A stretch of DNA of 64,000 nucleotides from Planctomyces sp. SH-PL62. GTDB lineage: Bacteria > Planctomycetota > Planctomycetia > Isosphaerales > Isosphaeraceae. Position 1 is the first letter of the stretch. The number at the start of each line of letters is the position of its first letter. The position numbers were made by a program, and so were the translations under genes. Below are positions 49,940 through 57,550 of the stretch, in pieces. The stretch is taken from NCBI RefSeq assembly GCF_001610895.1, contig NZ_CP011273.1:6443103-6507102 (forward strand), read 5' to 3'. The notes beneath the pieces were generated by a model. It was not told where the DNA came from. It was given only the letters and a program-made list of their open reading frames with translations, and searched no databases.

Positions 49940-50430
49940 TGCGGATGTGAGGGATCGCGGGTCGCGAGGGGCGTCTCAGCGGGGATCGGCCGGGGGCGGG
50001 GGCGGGGCGGGCGCGATCTCGACCCGGGGGGCGGCCGGCTTGCGGTTCTCGCGGCGGTAGGCCCCGGACGTCGAGCCCACGGCCCGCCGGAAGGCGACGC
50101 TCAGAGACTCCGCGTGCGAGAACCCGGGCCGGCTCGCCACGTCCGGCAGCGGCAGGCGGACCGTCCGGTCCAGGATCTGGCGGGGCTTCGGCCTTCGCCG
50201 TCTCCCTGACGGGCCGCGTCGGCGAGAGCCGGACACCCCCGCCGACGCTCCCTACGTCGCGCCGCCGGGGCCGGGCGAGATGAAGCCCGCGCCCAAGGGG
50301 AAGCGACGTCCCCAGACGGGCGTCCCGCTCGGGCTCAATCCAGGTGCGCGTCCGGGCGAGGCCTCCTCGGCCCCGATCCTGGGCTGAGGAAGAAGGCCTC
50401 GCCGAACCTCGCCGGCCGCGCCCCGCCCGG
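49940..50430. other. Intergenic with regulator fragment and coding-like debris
   Basis: 491 bases. The minus strand carries the AraC-type fragment (49976-50236). The plus strand at about 50240-50387 reads ADAPYVAPPGPGEMKPAPKG then KRRPQTGVPLGLNP... to a stop, possibly the end of another decayed gene. It looks like a deletion-scarred region. Confidence 0.35.
49976..50236 (-). pseudogene. AraC/XylR-type helix-turn-helix fragment
   Basis: An 86-residue frame contains RQILDRTVRLPLPDVASRPG and FSHAESLSVAFRRAVGSTSG then AYRREN. This matches the second helix-turn-helix of AraC-type regulators (usual form: L-L-x-x-T-x-x-x-x-x-D-V-A-x-x-x-G-F-x-x-x-x-x-F-x-R-x-F/V-G-x-T-P-x-x-Y-R). The rest of the roughly 280-400-residue regulator is missing: upstream frames do not match. 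It is therefore a remnant, not a functional regulator. The Pro-rich tail PAPPPPPADPR is read-through. Confidence 0.55.
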
Positions 50431-51375
50431 TCACTCGTGGCCGAACAGGCGGTGGACCTTCGACTTCGGATGAGCGTGGGCGCCCTGGGGCGAGGGGACG
50501 GGCGTCTCCGGCGGGGCCTCCTGTTCGGGGGGCGCGTACTGCTGGGGGGGCTGAGGCGGGGCGGCCGGCGGCTGGATGGGCGTCAGCCCGGCCGTCGCGA
50601 TCGTGGCGGTCCCCCCCATCGGCTGGGACTGCGGCGTCTGGAGCACGGTCTCCTGGACGGTGCGGACCCGGGTCCGGCCCAGTTGCACCATGCGTTCGCC
50701 GACCCGGGCGAGGGCCGCCGAGAAGATCCCCGGCCCTCGGATCTCGACCGAGCTCGTGGAGCTGGACGTCGGCACCGACACCGACACCGACGACCCGCCG
50801 AGCGCCATCCCGGTCCCGAAGGCCGCCGGCTGGGGGGGCGCCGGGGCCATCGGCATGGCGAAGGCCGGGGCCATGGGGGCCATCGGCATCGCGTAACCGG
50901 GGGCGGCCGGGGCCATCATCGGGGCCGCAGCGGGGAGGAAGAAGTTCCCCGCCGGGGCCGCGGCGGGCGGGGCCGCGACGGGCGGGGCCATCACCGGCAC
51001 CATCATGTACTGCGGCGCAACGCCGGGCTGGGCCGGGGCGAAACCGGCCTGGGGAGGCGCGTAGTTCGGGTAAGCCGGGGCGTAGCTCGCGGGGGGGGCG
51101 GCGGCCGGAGGCGCGTAGGACGGCTGCGGCTTGGACGGGGCCGGGGGCGCCTGCTGCTGCGGCGACGCGTATCGCTCATTGAAGTGCGACCGCTCCACCG
51201 CCGGGTCGCTCCGTGACGGCGGGATCGGGGACGGGATCGACGAGGCCGACGCCCGCACCGTTCTCGAATTCGAGGCCTGCTGGCCGAGGCACGCGCCGGG
51301 GGCGACCAGCGCCGCCGCGAAACCCGTGCTCGCGACGAGGGACCACCCGAGGATCATCCGCTTCTGTCCGTCCAT
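50431..51375 (-). CDS. Secreted Ala/Pro-rich protein of unknown function (copy A of secreted cluster)
   Basis: A 314-residue protein with signal peptide (MILGWSLVASTGFAAALVAPGACLGQ). The rest is low complexity: Tyr-Ala-Pro-rich repeats (SYAPPAAAPPASYAPAYPNY), Ala-Pro-Met patches (AAPMMAPAAPGYAMPMAP) and a short ordered stretch (SSTSSVEIRGPGIFSAALARVGERMVQLGRTRV). It resembles the 52676 and 53344 proteins. It is probably an extracellular or outer-wall structural protein. The end is basic (HPKSKVHRLFGHE). Confidence 0.65.
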   Translation of the reverse strand: MDGQKRMILGWSLVASTGFAAALVAPGACLGQQASNSRTVRASASSIPSPIPPSRSDPAVERSHFNERYASPQQQAPPAPSKPQPSYAPPAAAPPASYAPAYPNYAPPQAGFAPAQPGVAPQYMMVPVMAPPVAAPPAAAPAGNFFLPAAAPMMAPAAPGYAMPMAPMAPAFAMPMAPAPPQPAAFGTGMALGGSSVSVSVPTSSSTSSVEIRGPGIFSAALARVGERMVQLGRTRVRTVQETVLQTPQSQPMGGTATIATAGLTPIQPPAAPPQPPQQYAPPEQEAPPETPVPSPQGAHAHPKSKVHRLFGHE

Positions 51376-51416
51376 GAACAATGACTCCGTTAAGCGTCCT
51401 GACTCTGGGGGCCGGG

Positions 51417-52373
51417 TCAGCGGGCCAGCGACTTCGATCGAAATTCCCGAGCGTAGGAGGAGAAGAGCCGTTCCAGCCGCTCTTGCTGGGCCTGGCCGAG
51501 CGGGGCGGCGTGGCCCTGGGGACTCCGAAGGTCCAGTCCGGCGGCGAGCATCTCCGAGACGAGATGCTGGGTCAGCGGGGCGAAGATCCCCTGCGACCAG
51601 AACTGCCGCCAACTCGGGTCCGCCGGGACCACCCCGTCGAGCCTTCGCGTCATCTCGGCGCTGAGCTCGTCGAAATTCGTGTAGAGCGAGGCCCTCGCCG
51701 CGATCGCGTCGAAGACCCCGGCGGCCTGTTCCAGGGTGGATCGACCGGCGGCGGCGCCCGGCCCCTGCAACATCTGGTCGATGGCGGCGGTGGCGACCCC
51801 GGGGGCCCCCACCCCGACGGTCGAGGGGATCTCGCCCACCGTGACGACGACCTCGTCGACTTCCGAGATCCGCACCCCGTCCGCGTCCACCGACGCGACG
51901 ACCAGGCCGAGCCGGTAGATCCCGGACGCCGTCGGCACGAAGGAGTAGTACCCCTCCTCCTGCGCCCCCTGCTCCATCTTCGGACCGGACAGCGGGATCC
52001 AGCGGTAGGCCAGCTCGCCGCGAGGCGTGCTGCGACCCCCGTTGACGGTGATCCGACGACCGACGAGCCCGATCTGGTCGTCGCCGGCGTCGGCCCGCAA
52101 GGGCGTGGTCGCGGTCGCGGTCGGCTTCGCGGTCGGCCTCGTCGTCCGAGGGCTCGGGATCGACGGCCGTAGCGGCACGGCCGCGGGCTCCGGGTGAGAC
52201 GCGACGACTTCCGCTTCCATCTCGGGAGCGGGACGGAGCGGGGCGGGCAGGTCGAGCAGAGGCTCCTCGAAAGCCGGGGCAAGGCCCGTGGACCCCAGGC
52301 TCAAGGCCGCCGAGACGAGCATCGACACTCCAACGCGTCGGGCCGAGCGGCCCGGATGGCGGCCCTGAAACAT
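51417..52373 (-). CDS. Secreted protein with Ig/PKD-like domain
   Basis: A 318-residue protein with a signal peptide from ATG 52373 (ARRVGVSMLVSAALSLGSTGLAPAFEE). Residues about 100-180 (ADAGDDQIGLVGRRITVNGGRSTPRGELAYRWIPLSGP) form a PKD-like domain: A-D-A-G-x-D-Q, then Y-R-W, then G-x-Y-x-F-V/x-L-x-V-x-D. The C-terminal part is helical (LEQAAGVFDAIAARASLYTNFDELSAEM) and resembles the end of the 53344 protein in position only. It lies 41 bases upstream of the 50431-51375 gene on the same strand, so they are likely co-transcribed. Confidence 0.68.
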   Translation of the reverse strand: MFQGRHPGRSARRVGVSMLVSAALSLGSTGLAPAFEEPLLDLPAPLRPAPEMEAEVVASHPEPAAVPLRPSIPSPRTTRPTAKPTATATTPLRADAGDDQIGLVGRRITVNGGRSTPRGELAYRWIPLSGPKMEQGAQEEGYYSFVPTASGIYRLGLVVASVDADGVRISEVDEVVVTVGEIPSTVGVGAPGVATAAIDQMLQGPGAAAGRSTLEQAAGVFDAIAARASLYTNFDELSAEMTRRLDGVVPADPSWRQFWSQGIFAPLTQHLVSEMLAAGLDLRSPQGHAAPLGQAQQERLERLFSSYAREFRSKSLAR

Positions 52374-52675
52374 GGCGATCCCCTCGATAACGTCTCTCCA
52401 GCCCGACCCCCCCGCCGATCGGGGTCGTCGCGGCGACTCATGGAGAGAAAATCGTCCGTATCGTCCGCAAACTTTCGGTAAACCGGCCGAGCCCAAGAAA
52501 TCGGATTCCCGGAACAAGCGGAAGAAGCCGGAATCGACGTATGGTGTTCTCAGCCAAGTTTCGAGCACGGGGACGGGCGTCGGATACAGTTAGACAGAAT
52601 CCCCGCCGCGAGCAGGGCCTCCCCACGGAGGGAGAGGACCGTCGCCCCTCGCGGCTCAGAACGTGGAGGTGCGCT
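52374..52675. other. Intergenic between divergent secreted-protein genes
   Basis: 302 bases between the minus-strand PKD-like gene and the plus-strand 52676 gene. It probably contains divergent promoters. I see no clear -10/-35 pair or palindrome. Confidence 0.35.
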
Positions 52676-53146
52676 ATGCTGAGACGAATCTGCCTCACGC
52701 TCGTTTTGCCCCTGGCCGCGGCGGCCCTCGCGCCGTCCCCCTGTCTCGCGTTCGGCATCCACACGTACTACAGCAAGACGACCATCAAGACCGTCACCCA
52801 CGGCCGTCCCCCGGCCGCCGCCCCGGCGCCCGCCGCCGCTCCGGCGTTCTTCGCTCCGGCGGCCCCCATGATGCAGATGGCGCCGATGGTCCAGATGGCT
52901 CCCGCCGTCCAGATGGCCCCCATGATGCAGATGGCGCCGATGGTCCAGATGGCTCCCGCCGTCCAGATGGCCCCCATGATGCAGATGGCGCCGATGGTCC
53001 AGATGGCCCCCATGGCTCCGGCCTACTACGCGCCGAGCTTCGCCCCGGCGGCCCCGCAGGGCGTACCGATCGCGCCCAACTACGCCCCCGCCGCCCCCCA
53101 ATTCGCACCCCCGGCCCCGACCGCCCAGGCGTCGCCCCAGCGGTAA
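52676..53146 (+). CDS. Small secreted Ala/Pro/Met-rich protein with tandem repeats
   Basis: A 156-residue protein; ATG 52676 follows GTGGAGGTG. Signal peptide (MLRRICLTLVLPLAAAALAPSPCLAF) followed by FGIHTYYSKTTIKTVTHGRP, then 18-residue tandem repeats of the M-M-Q-M-A-P-M-V-Q-M-A-P-A-V-Q-M-A-P type (about 2.7 copies) and a Pro/Ala/Tyr tail. The repeats are encoded by near-perfect 54-bp DNA repeats, so copy number may vary. Probably a structural extracellular protein. Confidence 0.7.
   Translation: MLRRICLTLVLPLAAAALAPSPCLAFGIHTYYSKTTIKTVTHGRPPAAAPAPAAAPAFFAPAAPMMQMAPMVQMAPAVQMAPMMQMAPMVQMAPAVQMAPMMQMAPMVQMAPMAPAYYAPSFAPAAPQGVPIAPNYAPAAPQFAPPAPTAQASPQR
52863..53011. repeat. 54-bp tandem repeat, about 2.7 copies, inside the 52676 gene
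   Basis: Copies start at 52868, 52922 and 52976 (ATGATGCAGATGGCG...), exactly 54 bases apart and in frame. The third copy is truncated near 53011. Repeats are essentially identical, so they are young and may change length by slippage. Confidence 0.9.
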
Positions 53147-53171
53147 GGGTCGGGCCTGAAGCTGAACTCGG

Positions 53172-53212
53172 AACGCGTGGGGCGGGTGATTCCTCCTCAC
53201 GCGTTTTTTTTT
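53172..53212 (+). terminator. Rho-independent terminator of the 52676 gene
   Basis: AACGCGTG and CACGCGTT arms flank a short loop region, followed by nine T (53204-53212), 26 bases after the stop codon. Confidence 0.85.
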
Positions 53213-53343
53213 GGTCCGCGACGACTCCGACCGGCCTCATGCGTTAATATAGAGAACCTGGCTCATATGTTCGGCCTGGGTTGAATTCGACGGCCGCGAG
53301 CGGCCGACGTCGCCTCGATGAGATCCATTTCTGGAGATGCAGC

Positions 53344-54327
53344 ATGAGAAGCATGTCGGCCTTGAGATCGGTCCCGGCCGTCCTGGGACTGGTGCTCGCC
53401 GTGGCGGTCGAAGCCGAGGCGGGGTGCCTCCACGGCTACTCCCGGTGCGCGTCGTGCTACGGCTACACGACGCCGGGAGTGGCCCCCGTCCCGGTCGGGG
53501 TGCCCGTCCCGGTCGGAATGCCCGTCCCGGTTCCGGCCGGGACGACCGCGCCGGTCGGCCCCCTCGGCGGCCCTCCCCCGCCCCCGGGTGCGATGGCTCC
53601 CGGCGTGCTGGTCTCCGGATCGGGCGCCATGTTCGCCCCGACGACCCTGCCGGCCGCCGGTCAGGCGAGCTATTCGCCGTACTACTACTACGGTTGGGCG
53701 GGTGGCATGATGGCCCCGGCGGCCCCGGCCCGTGCTTCGTTCCTTGAGGGCTATAGCGAGCTGGCCCCGATCCTGCCGGTGACGGCGGGAGCCCCGCTGT
53801 TCAACGGCCAGCTCTTCGGCTCGCACATCTTCCAGGTGCTAAGGCAGTTCGGCCAGGGGCTGGACAAGAAGGCCCTGTTCGAGATGGCGGTCCAGGCCTT
53901 CGTCAACGCCAGCGGCATCGCCCCGACCACCACCGAACGCGCGATCCTCGAGCGCATCGCCGGCCAGGTCCTGGGGAGCTTCGGCGGCGGCGGAGGGGGT
54001 CTGAACAACCAGCCCCAGCCGGGCGCCACGCTCCCGGCGACCGGCGGTCGCACCGTCGTGACCATCGAGATCCCCGCCGGCTCCAAGGTGACGATCGTCA
54101 ACGCGGACGGCCAGGTCGTCGGCGGAGGCCAGGTCGAGACGCCCGCCGGAGACGGACAGAATCTGGAAAGCGTCCCGCCGCCGCCGCGAGCCCCCGCCGA
54201 CGAGCCTTTGAAGACTCCCGAGCTGCCCGAACCCGCCCCGGAGGCCGAAGCCGCCCCGGCGACCGAAGCCGCTCCGGCGACCCAAGCGGACCCGGCGACC
54301 GAAGCGGCCGCGCGCCACCCGGGCTGA
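53344..54327 (+). CDS. Secreted Pro/Gly-rich protein (copy C of secreted cluster)
   Basis: A 327-residue protein; ATG 53344 follows TGGAGATG. Signal peptide (SALRSVPAVLGLVLAVAVEAEAG), Cys-rich start of the mature part (GCLHGYSRCASCYGYT), a V-P-V-x-V-P-V repeat zone (PVPVGVPVPVGMPVPV), a more ordered middle with helices (LFNGQLFGSHIFQVLRQFGQGLDKKALFEMAVQAFV), and an Ala/Glu/Pro-rich tail. Probable extracellular structural protein. No family recognised. It is convergent with the astacin gene, sharing a terminator region. Confidence 0.68.
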   Translation: MRSMSALRSVPAVLGLVLAVAVEAEAGCLHGYSRCASCYGYTTPGVAPVPVGVPVPVGMPVPVPAGTTAPVGPLGGPPPPPGAMAPGVLVSGSGAMFAPTTLPAAGQASYSPYYYYGWAGGMMAPAAPARASFLEGYSELAPILPVTAGAPLFNGQLFGSHIFQVLRQFGQGLDKKALFEMAVQAFVNASGIAPTTTERAILERIAGQVLGSFGGGGGGLNNQPQPGATLPATGGRTVVTIEIPAGSKVTIVNADGQVVGGGQVETPAGDGQNLESVPPPPRAPADEPLKTPELPEPAPEAEAAPATEAAPATQADPATEAAARHPG

Positions 54328-54345
54328 GTCCTGGTCGAACGCGAC

Positions 54346-54392
54346 GATGCGTCGGGGATGGGGCCGAGACCCTCCCCGACGCATCTTTTTTT
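54346..54392 (+). terminator. Rho-independent terminator of the 53344 gene
   Basis: GATGCGTCGGGG (54346-54357) and CCCCGACGCATC (54374-54385) make a perfect 12-bp stem, followed by seven T (54386-54392). The minus-strand astacin gene ends at 54415, just beyond it. Confidence 0.9.
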
Positions 54393-54414
54393 CCCGGCCT
54401 GGAGTTCGCCGTGA

Positions 54415-56222
54415 TTATTCCGACCCGGGGGCCGGTTGCGTGGCGGGAGGCGTGGCGGCCGGGGCCGCCGAAGTTTGGGCCGGGGCCTGGCCGGGCGGGG
54501 GCGCCGGGCCGCTGAGCGGATCGGCACCGACCTCGCCGTCGGGAGGCACGGCCACGCCGCCCCCCCGCCCGCGTCGTGGTCGGCCTGGATGGAGACGGGG
54601 CCGGCCCCCGCGGGGGCCGCTTGCGGATACGGGATCGTCACGGTCACCGTGATCGCCCCATTCGCGGGGCCGACCGCGACCCCCCCAGGGGCCGAATAAG
54701 CCGCCTGCGCCGGAGATGCCGCCGCTGCCGCCGCGACGTCCACCATCGGGGCGAACCCGACCGACTCCGGCGTGGACGGGAAGGGGGGCTCGGGCGCCGG
54801 CGGGGTCGCACCGGCTCCTGGGGGCGGGGCCGACGTCGCCGGAGCCATGGCCGCGGCCGCCGCCATCGCCGCCGGGCTGTACAACCGCTTGACCCCTTCG
54901 ACGTCATAGAAGCTCGGCTTCTTCACGTTCCCCAGCCCGATCACGTCCGTCGTGAGGTTGTAGTTGTGCTTGGTCCGGTAGAAGTCCTGCCAGACCTTCG
55001 GGATGGAGTACACGGGGAAGACCGGGCGGGAGAAGGCGTCGACCCGATTGGGGTCCACGCTTCCCGCCCTCGAGTCGTAGAGCATGATCGAGAAGAAATC
55101 GAACCCGGTGCCGAGGGTGGTGAATTCCTGGGTGGGCGTGGTGAACTGGGAAATCCAGGATGGCTGGATGTTCCGTTCGATGAGCGAGAGGTGCGCCGGC
55201 CGATCCGGCCGCGACTGCTCGTGGAAGTAGCCCAGGGCGTGGCCCAGCTCGTGCGCGATGTGAGATTCCGGGAAGCGGCTGGGGTCGAGCAGGTTCAGCC
55301 ACTGGCCGCCGGGGATCATCCCGACGCTCGACGAGCCGGCGTCGCCGCCGACCAGCTTGACGTAAAGATAGTTGGGGTCTCCCGGCGTATACGGCCGGAA
55401 CTTGACGGCCGTCGTCTGGTCCATCCAGAGTTTGGCGGCCGCCTCGAACCGCGGGCGGAACGGTTCATAGCTCGGGTCGATGTAATAGGGGATGACGCCG
55501 CCCGGCCAGAGGTTCTGCGCCCCGAGGATCGCGAGAGCCTGGGCCACCGGCCGGCTGGGATCGTCCTTGGGGGGCGGGGGGGCGTTCGGCGGCGCGGACG
55601 CCTGGGACGCCGCGACGAACTGGTCCAGGGCCTCGTCGGCCCCCTTCGTCATCGCCCCGCCCGGCGCGGCCGCCGTCGGCGACCGAAGCATGCGCCGGGC
55701 TTCCTCGAGCCGCCGCACGGCCCGCAGCAACCGCTCGGCCCCGGCCGAGGCCGTCGCCGGCGTGGCCAGTCGGGTCGCCTGCCTGGGCTGCTGGGCCAGC
55801 TCCCGCGACATCCGGACCACCGCCTCGCGAATCTCGGGGGGGAGGCCGAGGCGCTCCTTGTTCGGGCTCCTGTCGAACTCCTGGGCCGCCGCGATCGCGT
55901 CGTTCAGCATGGCGTTGCTGACGTCGTCGGTCGTGCCGATGATCATGTCCCCCTCGATGACGACGTACGGGCCGACCACGGCCGCCATCGTCTCGACGGG
56001 CTTGAATCGGGAATCCCAGGTGATCGTCACCGGGATGGTCGGGGCGGGGAGCCGCCCCCCCAGCATCGGAGCCAACGCCCCGCCCGTCGGCTGCGCGGGC
56101 GGCGGCGGAGGCTCCTGGGCGAGGCCCGTCCCGGGGACGACGAAAAAGCTGAGCGCCATCAGTGCGCCGGCCGTCGAGGCCGCGAGCGAGACGAGAAGGA
56201 AAGGACGTTTTCTCGCTTTCAC
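54415..56222 (-). CDS. Exported astacin-like metalloprotease (M12A), frameshifted near the C terminus
   Basis: A GTG start at 56222 (GGAGAAG upstream) begins a signal peptide (FLLVSLAASTAGALMALSFFVV). A propeptide-like region with a Ser/Ala/Pro-rich linker follows, then the protease domain with HELGHALGYFHEQSRPDR (around 320-340), the astacin zinc signature HExxHxxGxxHExxRxDR, and the Met-turn S-I-M-L-Y. The Pro/Ala-rich C terminus reaches a run of seven C on the plus strand (54560-54566). There the printed frame turns to Arg-rich nonsense and runs on for hundreds of bases. With eight, it would continue GGVAVPPDGEVGADPLSG... and stop at 54415 after PAPGSE. The catalytic domain is unaffected. 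Confidence 0.82.
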
Positions 56223-56350
56223 GGTGCTTCTCCAGGCAAGGATCGGTTTTGAAGTGTCCCGGAAAAAGCCTATCGAAGCGTGCGTGGATTGCAAGAATCT
56301 TCTCGATTAAACCGGATTGTTTCGCGAGGCGTCGACCCCCGGCGCGACGT

Positions 56351-57472
56351 TCAGGGCCTTGGGCGGGGCACGAGGACGGACTCCAGGAAGTCGTCGATCT
56401 GTTCGTTGGACTCGTCCGTCGGCTCGTGGGCGGGGCGGTTGGTCATGGCGACGCCCCGACGGACGCCGAGGAGGGCGTCGACGGCGAGGACGTGATTGAG
56501 GGCCCGCCATCGTGCGGGGCCGTCCTCCGCGCCGCCGGAGACCAGGAAGGGGCGCGGGGGCATCAGGGCGAGCAGCTCGTGGAGGTCGCGGCCGTCGGCG
56601 ACCAGCTTCGCGTACGCGCCGGTGCGGGGGTTCTCCGGGGTGACGAGGCCTGGCTTGCGTTTCCGGCCGGGTTCCCAGCCGAGATACCAGGGCTCCTGAT
56701 AGTTCACGTCCCGGCGGCCTTCGTCGAAGACGATCCCCGGATCGGACCAGACGCCGCAGGCGAACCGCTCGTCCAGGCAGGCGGCGAACATCGCCCACTT
56801 GCCGCCGTACGAGTGCCCCATCACGCCGACCCGCGCGGGGTCGACCTCGGGCATGGCCCGCATGGCCGTCAGGGCGTTCGATGCGACGTGCGCCAGATAC
56901 GCCAGGGGCTGGATCGGCGGCTCCCACTTCGAGGGGTCCAGGACCCTCGGGTCGAAGCCGATCGAGAGGCAGACGAAGCCGCGTTCGGCCAGCCGGCGGG
57001 CGAAGTCCCGGCGCGGCTTGGTCCCCAGGCCGATGGCCGTCTCGGGCTCATAGAAGACCACCAGGACCGCCGGGTGCGGGCCGGGCCCGTCCGGGACAAG
57101 CAGGTAGGCCGGCTCGATCCGATCCGCGGCGACCTCCACGCGCAACCGGCGCTGGAGGTACGTCCCCCGGCGCTCCTCGCCCAGCACCTCGACCTTCGGT
57201 TTCTCGATCCGGGGAGGCTCCTCGCCGATCCGCGCCCGCCACTGGCCGAGGATCTCGCGACGGCGCTCCCGCCACTCGGCCTTGGTGCGCGCGACGCGAC
57301 CGTCCTCGAACATCAAGGGGGAGCGATGCGTCCCCAGGTCGCCAGCAAGCTCCGGGGGGGGCTCGAAGGCCCCGGCGAGCCCGGCGGGCGGGACGTCGTC
57401 GGCCCCGGCGATGGGCCCGGCGGCGGCGGCGACGAGGAAGCAACCGAGGAGGATCGACCGGCCTGTCGTCAT
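56351..57472 (-). CDS. Exported alpha/beta hydrolase (acetylxylan-esterase/dienelactone-hydrolase-like)
   Basis: A 373-residue protein with signal peptide (SILLGCFLVAAAAGPIAGADD). The nucleophile elbow reads GVMGHSYGGK (Ser221), and the oxyanion region earlier reads LLVPDGPGPHPAVLVVFYEPETA. The C-terminal strands (SGGAEDGPARWRALN) carry the probable acid, and a His-containing PAHEPTDES segment the third catalytic residue. Probable substrates are acetyl or other esters of polysaccharides; this is inferred, not shown. The gene lies 78 bases downstream of the GH13 gene on the same strand. Confidence 0.75.
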   Translation of the reverse strand: MTTGRSILLGCFLVAAAAGPIAGADDVPPAGLAGAFEPPPELAGDLGTHRSPLMFEDGRVARTKAEWRERRREILGQWRARIGEEPPRIEKPKVEVLGEERRGTYLQRRLRVEVAADRIEPAYLLVPDGPGPHPAVLVVFYEPETAIGLGTKPRRDFARRLAERGFVCLSIGFDPRVLDPSKWEPPIQPLAYLAHVASNALTAMRAMPEVDPARVGVMGHSYGGKWAMFAACLDERFACGVWSDPGIVFDEGRRDVNYQEPWYLGWEPGRKRKPGLVTPENPRTGAYAKLVADGRDLHELLALMPPRPFLVSGGAEDGPARWRALNHVLAVDALLGVRRGVAMTNRPAHEPTDESNEQIDDFLESVLVPRPRP

Positions 57473-57550
57473 GGTGGAGATCCGCGAAGGTGTGGGGGGA
57501 TTCAGGTCGACCGCGATCGCCGTCCGTCCCCCCTCCCCTCGCCCCAGGCT

